Shown piece by piece: positions 22,513 to 30,263 of a DNA stretch of 64,000 nucleotides. The first letter of the stretch is position 1, and every line of letters begins with the position of its first letter. This DNA comes from Nitrospira defluvii (GTDB lineage Bacteria; Nitrospirota; Nitrospiria; Nitrospirales; Nitrospiraceae), in assembly GCF_905220995.1 (NCBI RefSeq), contig NZ_CAJNBJ010000003.1, forward strand, positions 1-64,000. Reading direction: 5' to 3'. The position numbers were made by a program, and so were the translations under genes. A model generated the notes under the pieces. It saw nothing but the letters and a program-made list of their open reading frames with translations. It made no database searches and was not told the DNA's origin.

Positions 22513-22541
22513 GGAACTGGCCGGCCATTGCGGCCAGTTCC
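22513..22541 (+). promoter_or_regulatory. Hairpin between precursor and kinase genes
   Basis: GGAACTGGCCG and CGGCCAGTTCC form a perfect 11-base-pair stem with a seven-base loop, starting 25 bases after the precursor stop. No T-run follows. It probably protects or processes the 3' end of a precursor-rich transcript, or partially attenuates the downstream genes, as is common behind RiPP precursor genes. Confidence 0.55.
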
Positions 22542-22597
22542 TGCTGGAGTCGGAGCAGCATTACGGCGGCATGAAAGTCTGACAAGGAGCGATGTCA

Positions 22598-23638
22598 ATG
22601 TTCGTGACCTCGGCGACGAAGGAAATTCAGCTCTCAGTCCATGGTACTGAGATGACATTCACGACGAATTCACACGCGTTGGCCCATTCTGTCGAATCAC
22701 TGCTTCGACATTTTAAATGCCAGACGCCGGCGACCGAGTCCATACCGATGCAGTTCACTGCCGTTCAGCAGAGAAGTGACATTCCTCTGCGGATCTCCGG
22801 CAAAGCTCTACTGCTGCACAGTGGATCAGGTCTCGTCCTCGGTTGTGGTAGTCACACAACTTGGCGTTGCGATATTTATTTAGACCAAGGCGTACTGTTT
22901 GCTGACTTTCATGAAGAAGGGCTTGTGGTGATTGATAGCCGGTCACAGTCTGCACAGGGTTATCTCGTGAGACCTGAGGATATGGCTCCGGATATCCGGA
23001 ATAGCTTCGTGCATTTCGCCATGACGGAATTGCTGAAGCGGCGCGGCATCTTTACGTTCCATGCTACGGCCCTCGAGTATCAGGGGAAGGGAGTGTTGAT
23101 TCCAGGATTTAGTGGACGAGGAAAAACTACGTCATTCCTCTCGTTGCTGCGATCCGGATATCGCTACCTCTCCGATGACCACCCATTCTTCCGGGTAACG
23201 GACAGCGGCGTAGAACTACTTCCCTATCCTCTGAAGATCAACGTTACCGATCAAACCGTTTCATATTTCCCTGAATTGCGTAATGCACCGCCTTCTGTGC
23301 TTCGTGCAGGAACTCCAAAACGCTACTTTTACCCGGAAGACCTGTACCCGTCCCCCCTGGGACAGTCCTGCACCCCTGCCATCATACTGTTTCCCTCCGT
23401 GGTGAATTCGCCGCACAGTTGCCTTGAGCCGCTATCGAAGAAATTAGCCATGGAGATGATTCTCCCGCATTCATTGCTCGTATATGAACCAGAGGTTGCG
23501 CGGCAAGAGTTCAAAGCGCTGGTGCGGCTCATTCAGGACACTGACTGCTATCGGCTTCATTTTGGCCGTGATGTCGTGGATTTACCCTGGCTTGTGACTC
23601 CCCTTTTGGACAACCATTCAATGAAGAAGGCAAGCTGA
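22598..23638 (+). CDS. HPr kinase-like P-loop protein of the RiPP cluster
   Basis: A 346-residue protein. Residues 151-200 match the HPr kinase/phosphorylase core: FHATALEYQGKGVLIPG, Walker A GFSGRGKTT (170-178), then SGYRYLSDDH, whose Asp-Asp parallels the LVADD metal/catalytic motif. Homologues in lasso clusters such as the paeninodin type phosphorylate a C-terminal Ser of the precursor, and the precursor here does end in Ser. The N-terminal 145 residues are poorly defined and may bind peptide. The second ATG (22598) has AAGGAG at better spacing than the first at 22592. The nucleotidyltransferase gene starts one base after its stop. Confidence 0.75.
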   Translation: MFVTSATKEIQLSVHGTEMTFTTNSHALAHSVESLLRHFKCQTPATESIPMQFTAVQQRSDIPLRISGKALLLHSGSGLVLGCGSHTTWRCDIYLDQGVLFADFHEEGLVVIDSRSQSAQGYLVRPEDMAPDIRNSFVHFAMTELLKRRGIFTFHATALEYQGKGVLIPGFSGRGKTTSFLSLLRSGYRYLSDDHPFFRVTDSGVELLPYPLKINVTDQTVSYFPELRNAPPSVLRAGTPKRYFYPEDLYPSPLGQSCTPAIILFPSVVNSPHSCLEPLSKKLAMEMILPHSLLVYEPEVARQEFKALVRLIQDTDCYRLHFGRDVVDLPWLVTPLLDNHSMKKAS

Positions 23639-23639
23639 G

Positions 23640-24935
23640 ATGGGACAACAGTCGAAGTCTGCAGCGTTCGGATGGGGATCATTTCGCACGAGAGTTGGTT
23701 CTCGCAAGGGGAACGAGCGGTCGACGGCTTTGTCTCGGATGCATGCGGAGGGGCGGTTGCTCATCCTTTGTGCGAGAACGGCAGTGAGTGAATTTGCCCG
23801 TGTCGAAGTCGAAGATTTGATCTCTGATGGAGTTCACTGGGACAGGGTCTGGCAGCTTTCGAGAGCGCATGGGGTGGCGCCGTTAGTGTATCGAAACTTG
23901 CTCACGATCTGTCCCAAGGAGGTGCCTGCGGCCACTCATCAAGCGTTTCGGCGGCACAATCAGGCTAATGTGCTGTTGAATACATTGCTCGCCAAAGAAT
24001 TGGTGATGCTCCTTGATGCGTTAGCGGCTAAAGGTGTAAGAGCGATCCCATTTAAGGGAGTGACACTCGCGCAGACTGCATATGGCGACATTAGTCTGCG
24101 TGAGTGTGCAGACATTGATTTGATCGTAGAGCAAGAGGCGATCCCGCAGGCGAGAAAAGTTCTATGGTCTCAAGGCTATCAATTGACCAGCCGAGACACA
24201 GGCAAGAAAGAGGAGTCGGAGGAGCCCTATCACTTTTTTCAAAAGAAAAACGGTATTATCGCTGTTGATTTGCAGTGGAATATGGCCCGTCAACATTTCG
24301 GGTTCAGGCTTGACCGAGGAGAACTCTATGGAAGATTGAAGCCGGTGGGGCTGCCGACAAAAGCCGTGATGGGTTTGGCGCCTGAAGACCTGCTGATTCT
24401 GCTATGTGTTCACGGGACGAAACATGCATGGGAACAGTTGAAGTGGATATGCGATGTTGCGGAACTTGTGCGGCGCCGCCCAGTATTGGATTGGAGCCGG
24501 ATCTTGTTTCAGGCAGAGGAATGGAGCTGTCGCCGAGTCGTATTGCTGGGTTTAGGTTTGTCGAAAACGCTTTTCGATACCTCGTTACCGGCTCTGGTGC
24601 TTCAGGAAATCGAGCTGGATAGGGATATAGTTTCCCTGCTGGGAAGAATGCCCAAACATTTGCTGAAGAATCCAGCTCAAGGCATCGATGAAAACTGCGC
24701 AGAGGCTCTATACATGTCGATCAAAGATTCCTCTTTGGAACGATGGAAGCTCGGTGTAGAGCTGTGTCGGACTGAGACCGAAGTGATGACGCGTTTCTTG
24801 CCGTGGTTCCGCTACCAATCCAGATTACGTATCATGTCGCATTGGCTTAGGCCCGTTCAGCGGGTAGTCTCCCGATGGGTCCTCTCCGCTCGTATGCGAG
24901 AAGCGATTGTCCGGTGGCTTCAGAGTTCCGGTTGA
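23640..24935 (+). CDS. Nucleotidyltransferase-family protein of the RiPP cluster (NTP_transf_5 type)
   Basis: A 431-residue protein resembling the uncharacterised nucleotidyltransferase family found in some lasso-peptide clusters. The core is AIPFKGVTLAQTAYGD then LRECADIDLIVE (about 138-163), with the DID metal-binding aspartates of the Pol-beta fold. Later PEDLLILLCVHGTKHAWEQL (about 248-267) is also typical of the family. It may transfer a nucleotide to the peptide or to a phosphate on it; this is inference. No good ribosome binding site precedes ATG 23640; translation is probably coupled to the kinase gene. It contains no asparagine-synthetase-like domain, so it is not a lasso cyclase. 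Confidence 0.72.
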   Translation: MGQQSKSAAFGWGSFRTRVGSRKGNERSTALSRMHAEGRLLILCARTAVSEFARVEVEDLISDGVHWDRVWQLSRAHGVAPLVYRNLLTICPKEVPAATHQAFRRHNQANVLLNTLLAKELVMLLDALAAKGVRAIPFKGVTLAQTAYGDISLRECADIDLIVEQEAIPQARKVLWSQGYQLTSRDTGKKEESEEPYHFFQKKNGIIAVDLQWNMARQHFGFRLDRGELYGRLKPVGLPTKAVMGLAPEDLLILLCVHGTKHAWEQLKWICDVAELVRRRPVLDWSRILFQAEEWSCRRVVLLGLGLSKTLFDTSLPALVLQEIELDRDIVSLLGRMPKHLLKNPAQGIDENCAEALYMSIKDSSLERWKLGVELCRTETEVMTRFLPWFRYQSRLRIMSHWLRPVQRVVSRWVLSARMREAIVRWLQSSG

Positions 24936-25012
24936 TGGACCGAGACTCCTCACTCCAGGAAGATTCCGTGTCAACCGACACGCGGTTCTTCCTTGCTAAG
25001 TGGTTGCTCCAG

Positions 25013-25043
25013 AAAAAAAACGCATGCTAGGATGCCAGCATGC
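25013..25043 (-). terminator. Minus-strand-oriented intrinsic terminator
   Basis: GCATGCT (25022-25028) and AGCATGC (25037-25043) pair around an eight-base loop. Eight A residues lie on the left (25013-25020), so on the minus strand the hairpin is followed by eight T. It would stop transcription entering from the right, although the nearest clear minus-strand gene starts at 29086. Confidence 0.5.
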
Positions 25044-25124
25044 TTGGCGCTACCTAAGAGCTAAAAGGAATCGGTTGCAGTGGATATTTCTACTCTCTGC
25101 ACCATGGTGAGGAAGGAGGCCTTG

Positions 25125-25670
25125 ATGAGACGTGCTCTGATTGTCCTCGCGATCGCATTAGTTCCGTTGTGGGCTTCCCACGCCGTGTTCGCTGCTGGAT
25201 TTTTCAAGGTCGGAGAACCTGCCCCTGTATTCGCGTTGACGTCAATCACCGGGGATGCTGTCTCGCTCGAGCAGTTACGAGGTAAGGTGGTGGTCTTGGG
25301 GCTTTTTCATATTTGTGACCCCTGCATGATACAAGGCACGAATTTGCAGAAGGTGCATGAGGCAACGGCTGGGAAAAATGTCGCGGTTGTTGGTATCAAT
25401 TCGTCGGGAAACTCAAAGCGAGACGTAGGAGAATTCTTGAGCGCTTTCCCAGTGAAGGTGACATACCCCTACCTGCTAGATCCCAACAAGACGACCGATA
25501 AGCTTTATGGCGGTGGCAAGTTCATTCCCAACGTGTACGTGATTGACCAGCAGGGAGTGATTCGGTGGCAACGGGTCGGCAATATGGATCTAGCCGATGC
25601 CGATGTCATTACTCAAGAGGTCGAAAAATTGCTCGCTTCTCCGCCTGCGAGCGGTGCAGGGGGAATGTAG
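25125..25670 (+). CDS. Secreted thioredoxin-like protein (TlpA/AhpC-TSA type)
   Basis: A 181-residue protein with a Sec signal (about 1-26, hydrophobic core then AVFA-AG) and a thioredoxin fold. The redox motif is CDPC in LGLFHICDPCMIQ (about 65). The strand/loop FIPNVYVIDQQGVIRW near 145 carries the cis-Pro region. It probably acts as a periplasmic thiol reductase or peroxidase-like protein. The start is set at 25125, where AAGGAGG lies five bases upstream; two earlier in-frame starts lack one. It may be cotranscribed with the next genes. Confidence 0.8.
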   Translation: MRRALIVLAIALVPLWASHAVFAAGFFKVGEPAPVFALTSITGDAVSLEQLRGKVVVLGLFHICDPCMIQGTNLQKVHEATAGKNVAVVGINSSGNSKRDVGEFLSAFPVKVTYPYLLDPNKTTDKLYGGGKFIPNVYVIDQQGVIRWQRVGNMDLADADVITQEVEKLLASPPASGAGGM

Positions 25671-25687
25671 TAGGGAGATCAAGGTTG

Positions 25688-25927
25688 ATGGACGAATGGG
25701 ATGAAGGTAAACAAAAGTTTCTTGAACTCGTAAAGAATCTGGATCCCGCTGTTGAGGTGGTGATTCCGACGAAGCCAACGAACAGCATGTTCCTGATTTC
25801 TCTGACCAAGGGGTCAAATCGCAAATTCATCACCGTATCAGAGGACGATATTGTCGACCTCCCGGATGAAGCCGGCATACGTGCGAAAGTGACGAAGACT
25901 CTGCAAGATGCGATGGGCGTGTTGTAG
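25688..25927 (+). CDS. Conserved-looking hypothetical protein, 79 residues
   Basis: A small acidic cytoplasmic protein. I do not recognise a family. The sequence alternates predicted strands and a C-terminal helix (KVTKTLQDAMGVL). It starts 17 bases after the thioredoxin-like gene and is followed 24 bases later by the metallo-beta-lactamase-like gene, so the three may form one transcript. Confidence 0.65.
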   Translation: MDEWDEGKQKFLELVKNLDPAVEVVIPTKPTNSMFLISLTKGSNRKFITVSEDDIVDLPDEAGIRAKVTKTLQDAMGVL

Positions 25928-25951
25928 ATTGGTTAGAGGAAGGAATCACCA

Positions 25952-26548
25952 GTGAAACAGCTTCTGCCAGGGATTTGGCAATGGTCGTGGTTTTCGGCAG
26001 AGAAACAGCTTGATTTTAACGGATTGTTTCTTTCCGTGGGGGAGCATCGGATTCTGATTGATCCTCCCCCTATGACGTCCGAGGCGAGCACTCTCATTCG
26101 ACGGCAAGGGGGCGTGGACTATATTATCGTCACGAATCGCGATCACGTTCGTGAGGCAGCTACCTACCAGAGTGAATTCCGCTGTCAGTTGCAGGTTCCT
26201 GAGGCAGATCGGGCTCAGATGGATGTGAAACCGTCAAAGACGTTCAAGGATGGTGAATTATTGCCTGGGGGCATTTGGGTCATTCAGCTCAAAGACCAAA
26301 AATCTCCTGGCGAGTCAGCCCTCTATATTCAGCAGGGAAAAGGCGTGTTGATTGTTGGTGATGCGCTCATTGGCAAACCTTCAGGTGCAGTGAGTTTACT
26401 GCCCTCCGACAAATACCGGGATTTGAAGGCAGCTAAAGAGGGACTTCAGCGCCTGTTGAAATATAATTTCGACTCCATTCTAGTGGGCGATGGAGCGAGC
26501 ATCACATTTGGGGCCAAGCAGGTGGTGGAGAACGTGCTGCAAGGGTAA
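25952..26548 (+). CDS. Metallo-beta-lactamase-fold protein with degenerate metal site
   Basis: A 198-residue protein of the metallo-beta-lactamase-like fold: HRILIDPPPM near 32, a strand DYIIVTNRDHVRE near 55 where HxHxDH should be, ALYIQQGKGVLIVGDAL near 125 and ILVGDGASI near 175. Only Asp-His of the usual HxHxDH motif remains, so hydrolase activity is doubtful. It starts with GTG at 25952 with AGGAAGGA upstream. It is followed after six bases by the TPR gene. Confidence 0.68.
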   Translation: MKQLLPGIWQWSWFSAEKQLDFNGLFLSVGEHRILIDPPPMTSEASTLIRRQGGVDYIIVTNRDHVREAATYQSEFRCQLQVPEADRAQMDVKPSKTFKDGELLPGGIWVIQLKDQKSPGESALYIQQGKGVLIVGDALIGKPSGAVSLLPSDKYRDLKAAKEGLQRLLKYNFDSILVGDGASITFGAKQVVENVLQG

Positions 26549-26554
26549 TGAGCA

Positions 26555-27379
26555 ATGCCTCTCCGCAACGGACTCTCAGAAGAGCTGAATCGTCAAGGCA
26601 ACGAGCATTTTGCACGCGGGCATTACACGGATGCCTACGCCTGCTATGCTAAAGCCTTGGAGTGTGACCGTTTCACAGGCGACCGCCGAGCGCTGAGTGC
26701 TACGCTGGGCAATCTCGGCAATATCTGCGCGGTGAGTGGGCGGCGCGAGTCAGCCCAGAGTTACTATCAAGAAGTGCTGGAGTTACAAAAAGTTCTGGGG
26801 GATGAGAAGGGCATCGGGACGACTCTGGCCAATTTAGGGAATCTGCGTGCAGACGCAGGTGAGTGGGATCGCGCGCGCGCGTATTATCTTGAGGCTCTCG
26901 ATATTATGACGCGAGTCCATGATGAACTGGGCAAGGCGGTGTTGTTTTCTGATCTTGGCCTGGTCGCACGGGAAACCGGACAGTGTGAAGACGCATTGCG
27001 CTATTATGAACAGTCATTGGTGCTGATGCGCCGTCTGAACAATCAGGGGGGTGTGGCGGATGCCTGGCGGATGATGGGGCGAACCTTCGCCATTCAGAAG
27101 CGATATGAAGATGCCATCGCCTGTTGCCAAACCAGCCAATCGATTGCAGAGCGAAATCGTGATGAATTGCGAGCCGGCGGTGCGCGGTATGTGCTGGCGC
27201 AATGTTATGAGGATCTAGGGCAGTTACACATTGCCGCTGAATTGTTGGAGCAAGTCGTACGGATGGACCGTAAATACCAACTTCCTAAATTGGCGGAAAA
27301 CGCCAACCGCCTAGAATGTCTTCGTGCTCGCCTGCAAACGGAAAATCCGACTCCTCACTCACGGCGGTCACAGGCATGA
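26555..27379 (+). CDS. Tetratricopeptide-repeat protein
   Basis: A 274-residue cytoplasmic protein made mostly of five to six TPR units (about 10-250), with repeated GN-LGNICAVSGRRESAQ and NLGNLRADAGEWDRAR type helices. Such proteins mediate protein-protein contacts. The partner is unknown. It overlaps the following gene by four bases (ATGA), suggesting the two products act together. Confidence 0.8.
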   Translation: MPLRNGLSEELNRQGNEHFARGHYTDAYACYAKALECDRFTGDRRALSATLGNLGNICAVSGRRESAQSYYQEVLELQKVLGDEKGIGTTLANLGNLRADAGEWDRARAYYLEALDIMTRVHDELGKAVLFSDLGLVARETGQCEDALRYYEQSLVLMRRLNNQGGVADAWRMMGRTFAIQKRYEDAIACCQTSQSIAERNRDELRAGGARYVLAQCYEDLGQLHIAAELLEQVVRMDRKYQLPKLAENANRLECLRARLQTENPTPHSRRSQA

Positions 27380-27807
27380 CTGTTGAATCTGGCCAAGTGT
27401 GGGCGCAAATCCGGTCTCGGCTGCGTGATGCCGTCCCTCAATTTTATGAACTGGAGTCTGGTGCTGCCCTTGCGCTGGATTTGGGTGATGATGGGTGGTT
27501 GTTGGAGGTAAGGTCTGACGGCCAATTTCTCTGTCAGCACGGAATCGCCATGGATGATGTCAAGAGTCTGATGTGCGATGGGACGACGGAGGATCTTGGA
27601 AGTGATGAGGTAGCGAAACAGGCCAAGTATTTTTTAGGTCCGGCTGCATCCAAGAAACGTCCAGCCCTTTTGAAGGCGGGATTTACAGAACAAACGGATA
27701 TGAACGACGAATACGTTGCGATTACGTTTCACAAGCCCATCGATCTCCAGCGATTTGACGACGTCATTGCCGCCGTACGATGGTGTCAAACTCTTTTCAA
27801 ATCATAG
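27376..27807 (+). CDS. Hypothetical protein coupled to the TPR gene
   Basis: A 143-residue protein that I do not recognise. ATG at 27376 overlaps the TPR stop codon (ATGA) and is preferred over an upstream in-frame ATG at 27316. There is no signal peptide or membrane segment. Predicted mixed alpha/beta, with LALDLGDDGWLLEVR near residue 30. Confidence 0.65.
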   Translation: MTVESGQVWAQIRSRLRDAVPQFYELESGAALALDLGDDGWLLEVRSDGQFLCQHGIAMDDVKSLMCDGTTEDLGSDEVAKQAKYFLGPAASKKRPALLKAGFTEQTDMNDEYVAITFHKPIDLQRFDDVIAAVRWCQTLFKS

Positions 27808-28669
27808 CATGAGTGCGATTCCAGGCAGTCAGCCCTCCTCTAAGCGTTCACCTCATTGCACGCAGAGAAGCCTTTCGCTCCACACTCGGCGTGTCCCAGT
27901 TGCCGCATGTCGTTTGAGTGCAATCTTTTCACCGTCCTAGGGCGACGGACGTGGTCCATTGTCAGTGTGGATGTTGTCCTCAAGGTGAGCCAACGCGGCT
28001 TGAAGATCCTGGTCGGAATCTCGCGCTGGTCGGGCCCTGATAAAAGCGAGGGCAAGGCTATCGCGCGACTGTATTTCACGTAACGGTCTTGAATGGTCGA
28101 TGTCCTCTCTATTGGGGTGTCTATATCGAGCTCCTCACCAGTCACTGGGAAGATGGGTTGCATCTGACCGCGACCGTGCGTACCGGACGTCCCTTGGACC
28201 GCAACGAGCTTGATACTCCCGCCCCCGACATCAGTGCATCTGAGCCATGCACCATCGCACCCTTGGTATCGCAGTAAGGGGGGGCATACTGCTCGATTTG
28301 CAAAAGGCCAAGACTTTGCCGGATCTCGGGAGTGGCGCTGGGACCTGCGCGAGGGCATTCCTTGCTCAGTATCGCACTCAGGGCAACTATGTGCGATCGT
28401 GCGGCGGCCCTGGCTGTGGCAAAGCAGCTCGCGAACACCCACAAAGCGAGAAATCGCAGCGGTGCTTCGACGGGTATACGCGGCACTCATTCTCTGTGGC
28501 CGCTCCATCATACAAGACGCATTCCTTGAGGATTTTGAACGGTTGTATCCAGAGCAGGCGAATCTTTTCGCTGTGCGCAGGTTGTTATGGGCAGAGAGGG
28601 TAATACGTGTTCTCAGGGTGAGACCGGTGAGTGGCTCCAGGATGCACGATTTGTGAAAGGTCTGGCTGC
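27808..28669. other. 862-base stretch without a convincing gene; possible decayed coding region
   Basis: All frames are interrupted or read like chance. Two pieces look slightly coding. A minus-strand frame (28486 to 28142, GTG start) opens with a signal-peptide-like segment LRFLALWVFASCFATARA but then looks random. A plus-strand frame ending at 28656 has a C-terminal part (about 28450 on) of helical, acidic character with EDFERLYPEQANLF. A 223-codon minus frame (28511-27840) is open but has no recognisable content. No tRNA or repeat is seen. Confidence 0.4.
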
Positions 28670-29086
28670 TTAAGATGAGGAAGGGAACCGAAGATGAGGA
28701 TGGGGATCTGGTGGAGGCGCTTCACCCGGTTGGAAGGTGAGTGCGCATCGTCCACCCAAAATCATGATTAGGAAATTCAATAAGCCGCTCCCTATCGTGA
28801 GCGTCAAGACGATTCCACGAGGAGCAGACTGACTCACTTCCTGAACGATTGTCGCCAAATCCAGTGCCAAAGCGATCGTGCTGTACATAACGGCCGCCAT
28901 CACAATCCAATGTTTGCGGATTGCAAGTAGGCCGCCTATCAGCAATGTCGGGACCCCGAATAGAAATCCTACCAACACACCTTCCCGGATGGTTGATAAT
29001 TCGGCTGATGTCTGAAGCAGGAAGAGAAGAGATTCGAGTGCGGTCAGCCCGGCAAGCAAAACGATAACGGGGCGAATTTCCTTCAT
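28670..29086 (-). CDS. Four-helix integral membrane protein, unknown
   Basis: A 138-residue protein with four hydrophobic segments (about 7-25, 37-55, 62-82, 92-110) and a Pro-rich hydrophilic tail. No family recognised. TATAGT (29098-29093) lies six bases before the ATG with TTGCGG 17 bases further upstream, so the message is probably leaderless. Confidence 0.65.
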   Translation of the reverse strand: MKEIRPVIVLLAGLTALESLLFLLQTSAELSTIREGVLVGFLFGVPTLLIGGLLAIRKHWIVMAAVMYSTIALALDLATIVQEVSQSAPRGIVLTLTIGSGLLNFLIMILGGRCALTFQPGEAPPPDPHPHLRFPSSS

Positions 29087-29092
29087 AGTGGC

Positions 29093-29121
29093 ACTATAGT
29101 CCCTGTCTTTGACGACCGCAA
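29093..29121 (-). promoter_or_regulatory. Promoter of the membrane-protein gene, leaderless type
   Basis: On the minus strand TTGCGG (29121-29116), a 17-base spacer and TATAGT (29098-29093) are followed after six bases by the ATG at 29086. Confidence 0.55.
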
Positions 29122-29303
29122 GCTACCTTCTTACGCCAGTGCCACAGTGTCTTTCATCAGTCTGGAACTCTCAACGACAATCGGTGTCTACTCCCCTCGT
29201 CTGATCTCGTTCCCACCCTTCGAGGGGCCTATCAGACCCGCTGGGTGATTTACCAGGATTGCGTCTCCAGGGGAGAATTCGCCTCTCACCAGGGGAGGCA
29301 CAG

Positions 29304-30260
29304 GTGAACCAACAAACACGCCGAATAAGTATGCTAGCTCGTGTCCTGGGACGTAGACCTTCCGCAGCACTGAGACGAACTCGATATCGAAATTCTGTCC
29401 AACGGCTCCTGTTTCTGCTCGTCCTGTTGTTTGCTAATTGCTTCGCCGCTGCTCCTTCGATAGGGGCATCCTATGAAATGTCCGGCAGCTACATCTGGGC
29501 TTTTGCGCTTGGTATACAACCGCCTGATCAACAGTCGCGCACCCACTCAGAAGTGTTGGCGGCGGGCTTTGGGTTTCAGGCCGCCGGGTCTTCGATGATC
29601 ATGGTTCGGACGTACGATGCGCTGACCGGGGCCATCCTGTCCGATGACGCTTTCGACCTCAGCGTCAAAGAAGATGGCGCTATGGGAGGTGATGAGTGGA
29701 GGGGGCGTATCTTTGCCGGGGGAATCGGGATTGATTCAACCGGCAAGTCGAAGTTCCTGTTGAGTGCGTATGATGCAGAAACCGGCAAGTTTCTCTGGGA
29801 AGGCCAACTAAATTTGCTGAGGAGTGACGATGACGGAGTGGCGAAGGTTAAGGCCCATGTCACCCAGAACAGTGCCCAGGCCTTCATAATGATGAGCAAT
29901 AGGCCCAAAGCGTTGGACACCTTCTTTTCCCTGCGAGCGGTGAATCCCATTACGGGAAGCCTGGTCTGGCAGGACCAGTTTGTTCCGGGCAGCAGAAGGC
30001 GAAGTCAGGTGCAGGGGGTGTCAATTCACGAACCCTATCAGGTCCAGACGAACAATGAGATGTCTCACGTGTTTGAATTGGCTGTGCGAACCTACGATCG
30101 TGGCTCAGGGGGACTGCTCTGGGAGGATTCGTTTGAACAGCTCGATCAGGTTGAAGAGTCAATGAGAGTGCCGGGAACGAATCGGTATCCGCAGTCGATT
30201 CCGTTCTGGCATACTCTTGAGGGTTCGGCGGCCAATCCACTGAAGGCCGCTCTTCAATAA
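29304..30260 (+). CDS. Secreted protein, PQQ-propeller-like repeats
   Basis: A 318-residue protein with a long basic N-region and a signal sequence (RLLFLLVLLFANCFAAAP, cleavage near IGAS). Three or more segments of the type VRTYDALTGAILSDDAF, LSAYDAETGKFLWEGQL and LRAVNPITGSLVWQDQF resemble blades of PQQ-type beta-propellers, although too few for a full ring. The function is unknown. GTG at 29304 is chosen because GGGGAGG sits five bases upstream. Its 3' end nearly abuts the convergent peptidase gene. Confidence 0.68.
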   Translation: MNQQTRRISMLARVLGRRPSAALRRTRYRNSVQRLLFLLVLLFANCFAAAPSIGASYEMSGSYIWAFALGIQPPDQQSRTHSEVLAAGFGFQAAGSSMIMVRTYDALTGAILSDDAFDLSVKEDGAMGGDEWRGRIFAGGIGIDSTGKSKFLLSAYDAETGKFLWEGQLNLLRSDDDGVAKVKAHVTQNSAQAFIMMSNRPKALDTFFSLRAVNPITGSLVWQDQFVPGSRRRSQVQGVSIHEPYQVQTNNEMSHVFELAVRTYDRGSGGLLWEDSFEQLDQVEESMRVPGTNRYPQSIPFWHTLEGSAANPLKAALQ

Positions 30261-30263
30261 GTC

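Noticed and set aside
22508-22651. 47-codon frame across the hairpin after the precursor
   Set aside because: It overlaps the kinase start and the hairpin dictates its sequence; no leader motif.
23640-24935. Lasso cyclase hidden in the last cluster gene
   Set aside because: The protein has a Pol-beta-type DID motif and no asparagine-synthetase ATP-pyrophosphatase motif (SGGxDS).
27840-28511. 223-codon minus-strand gene
   Set aside because: Open but without start signal, domain or plausible composition; kept only as a note on the unassigned stretch.
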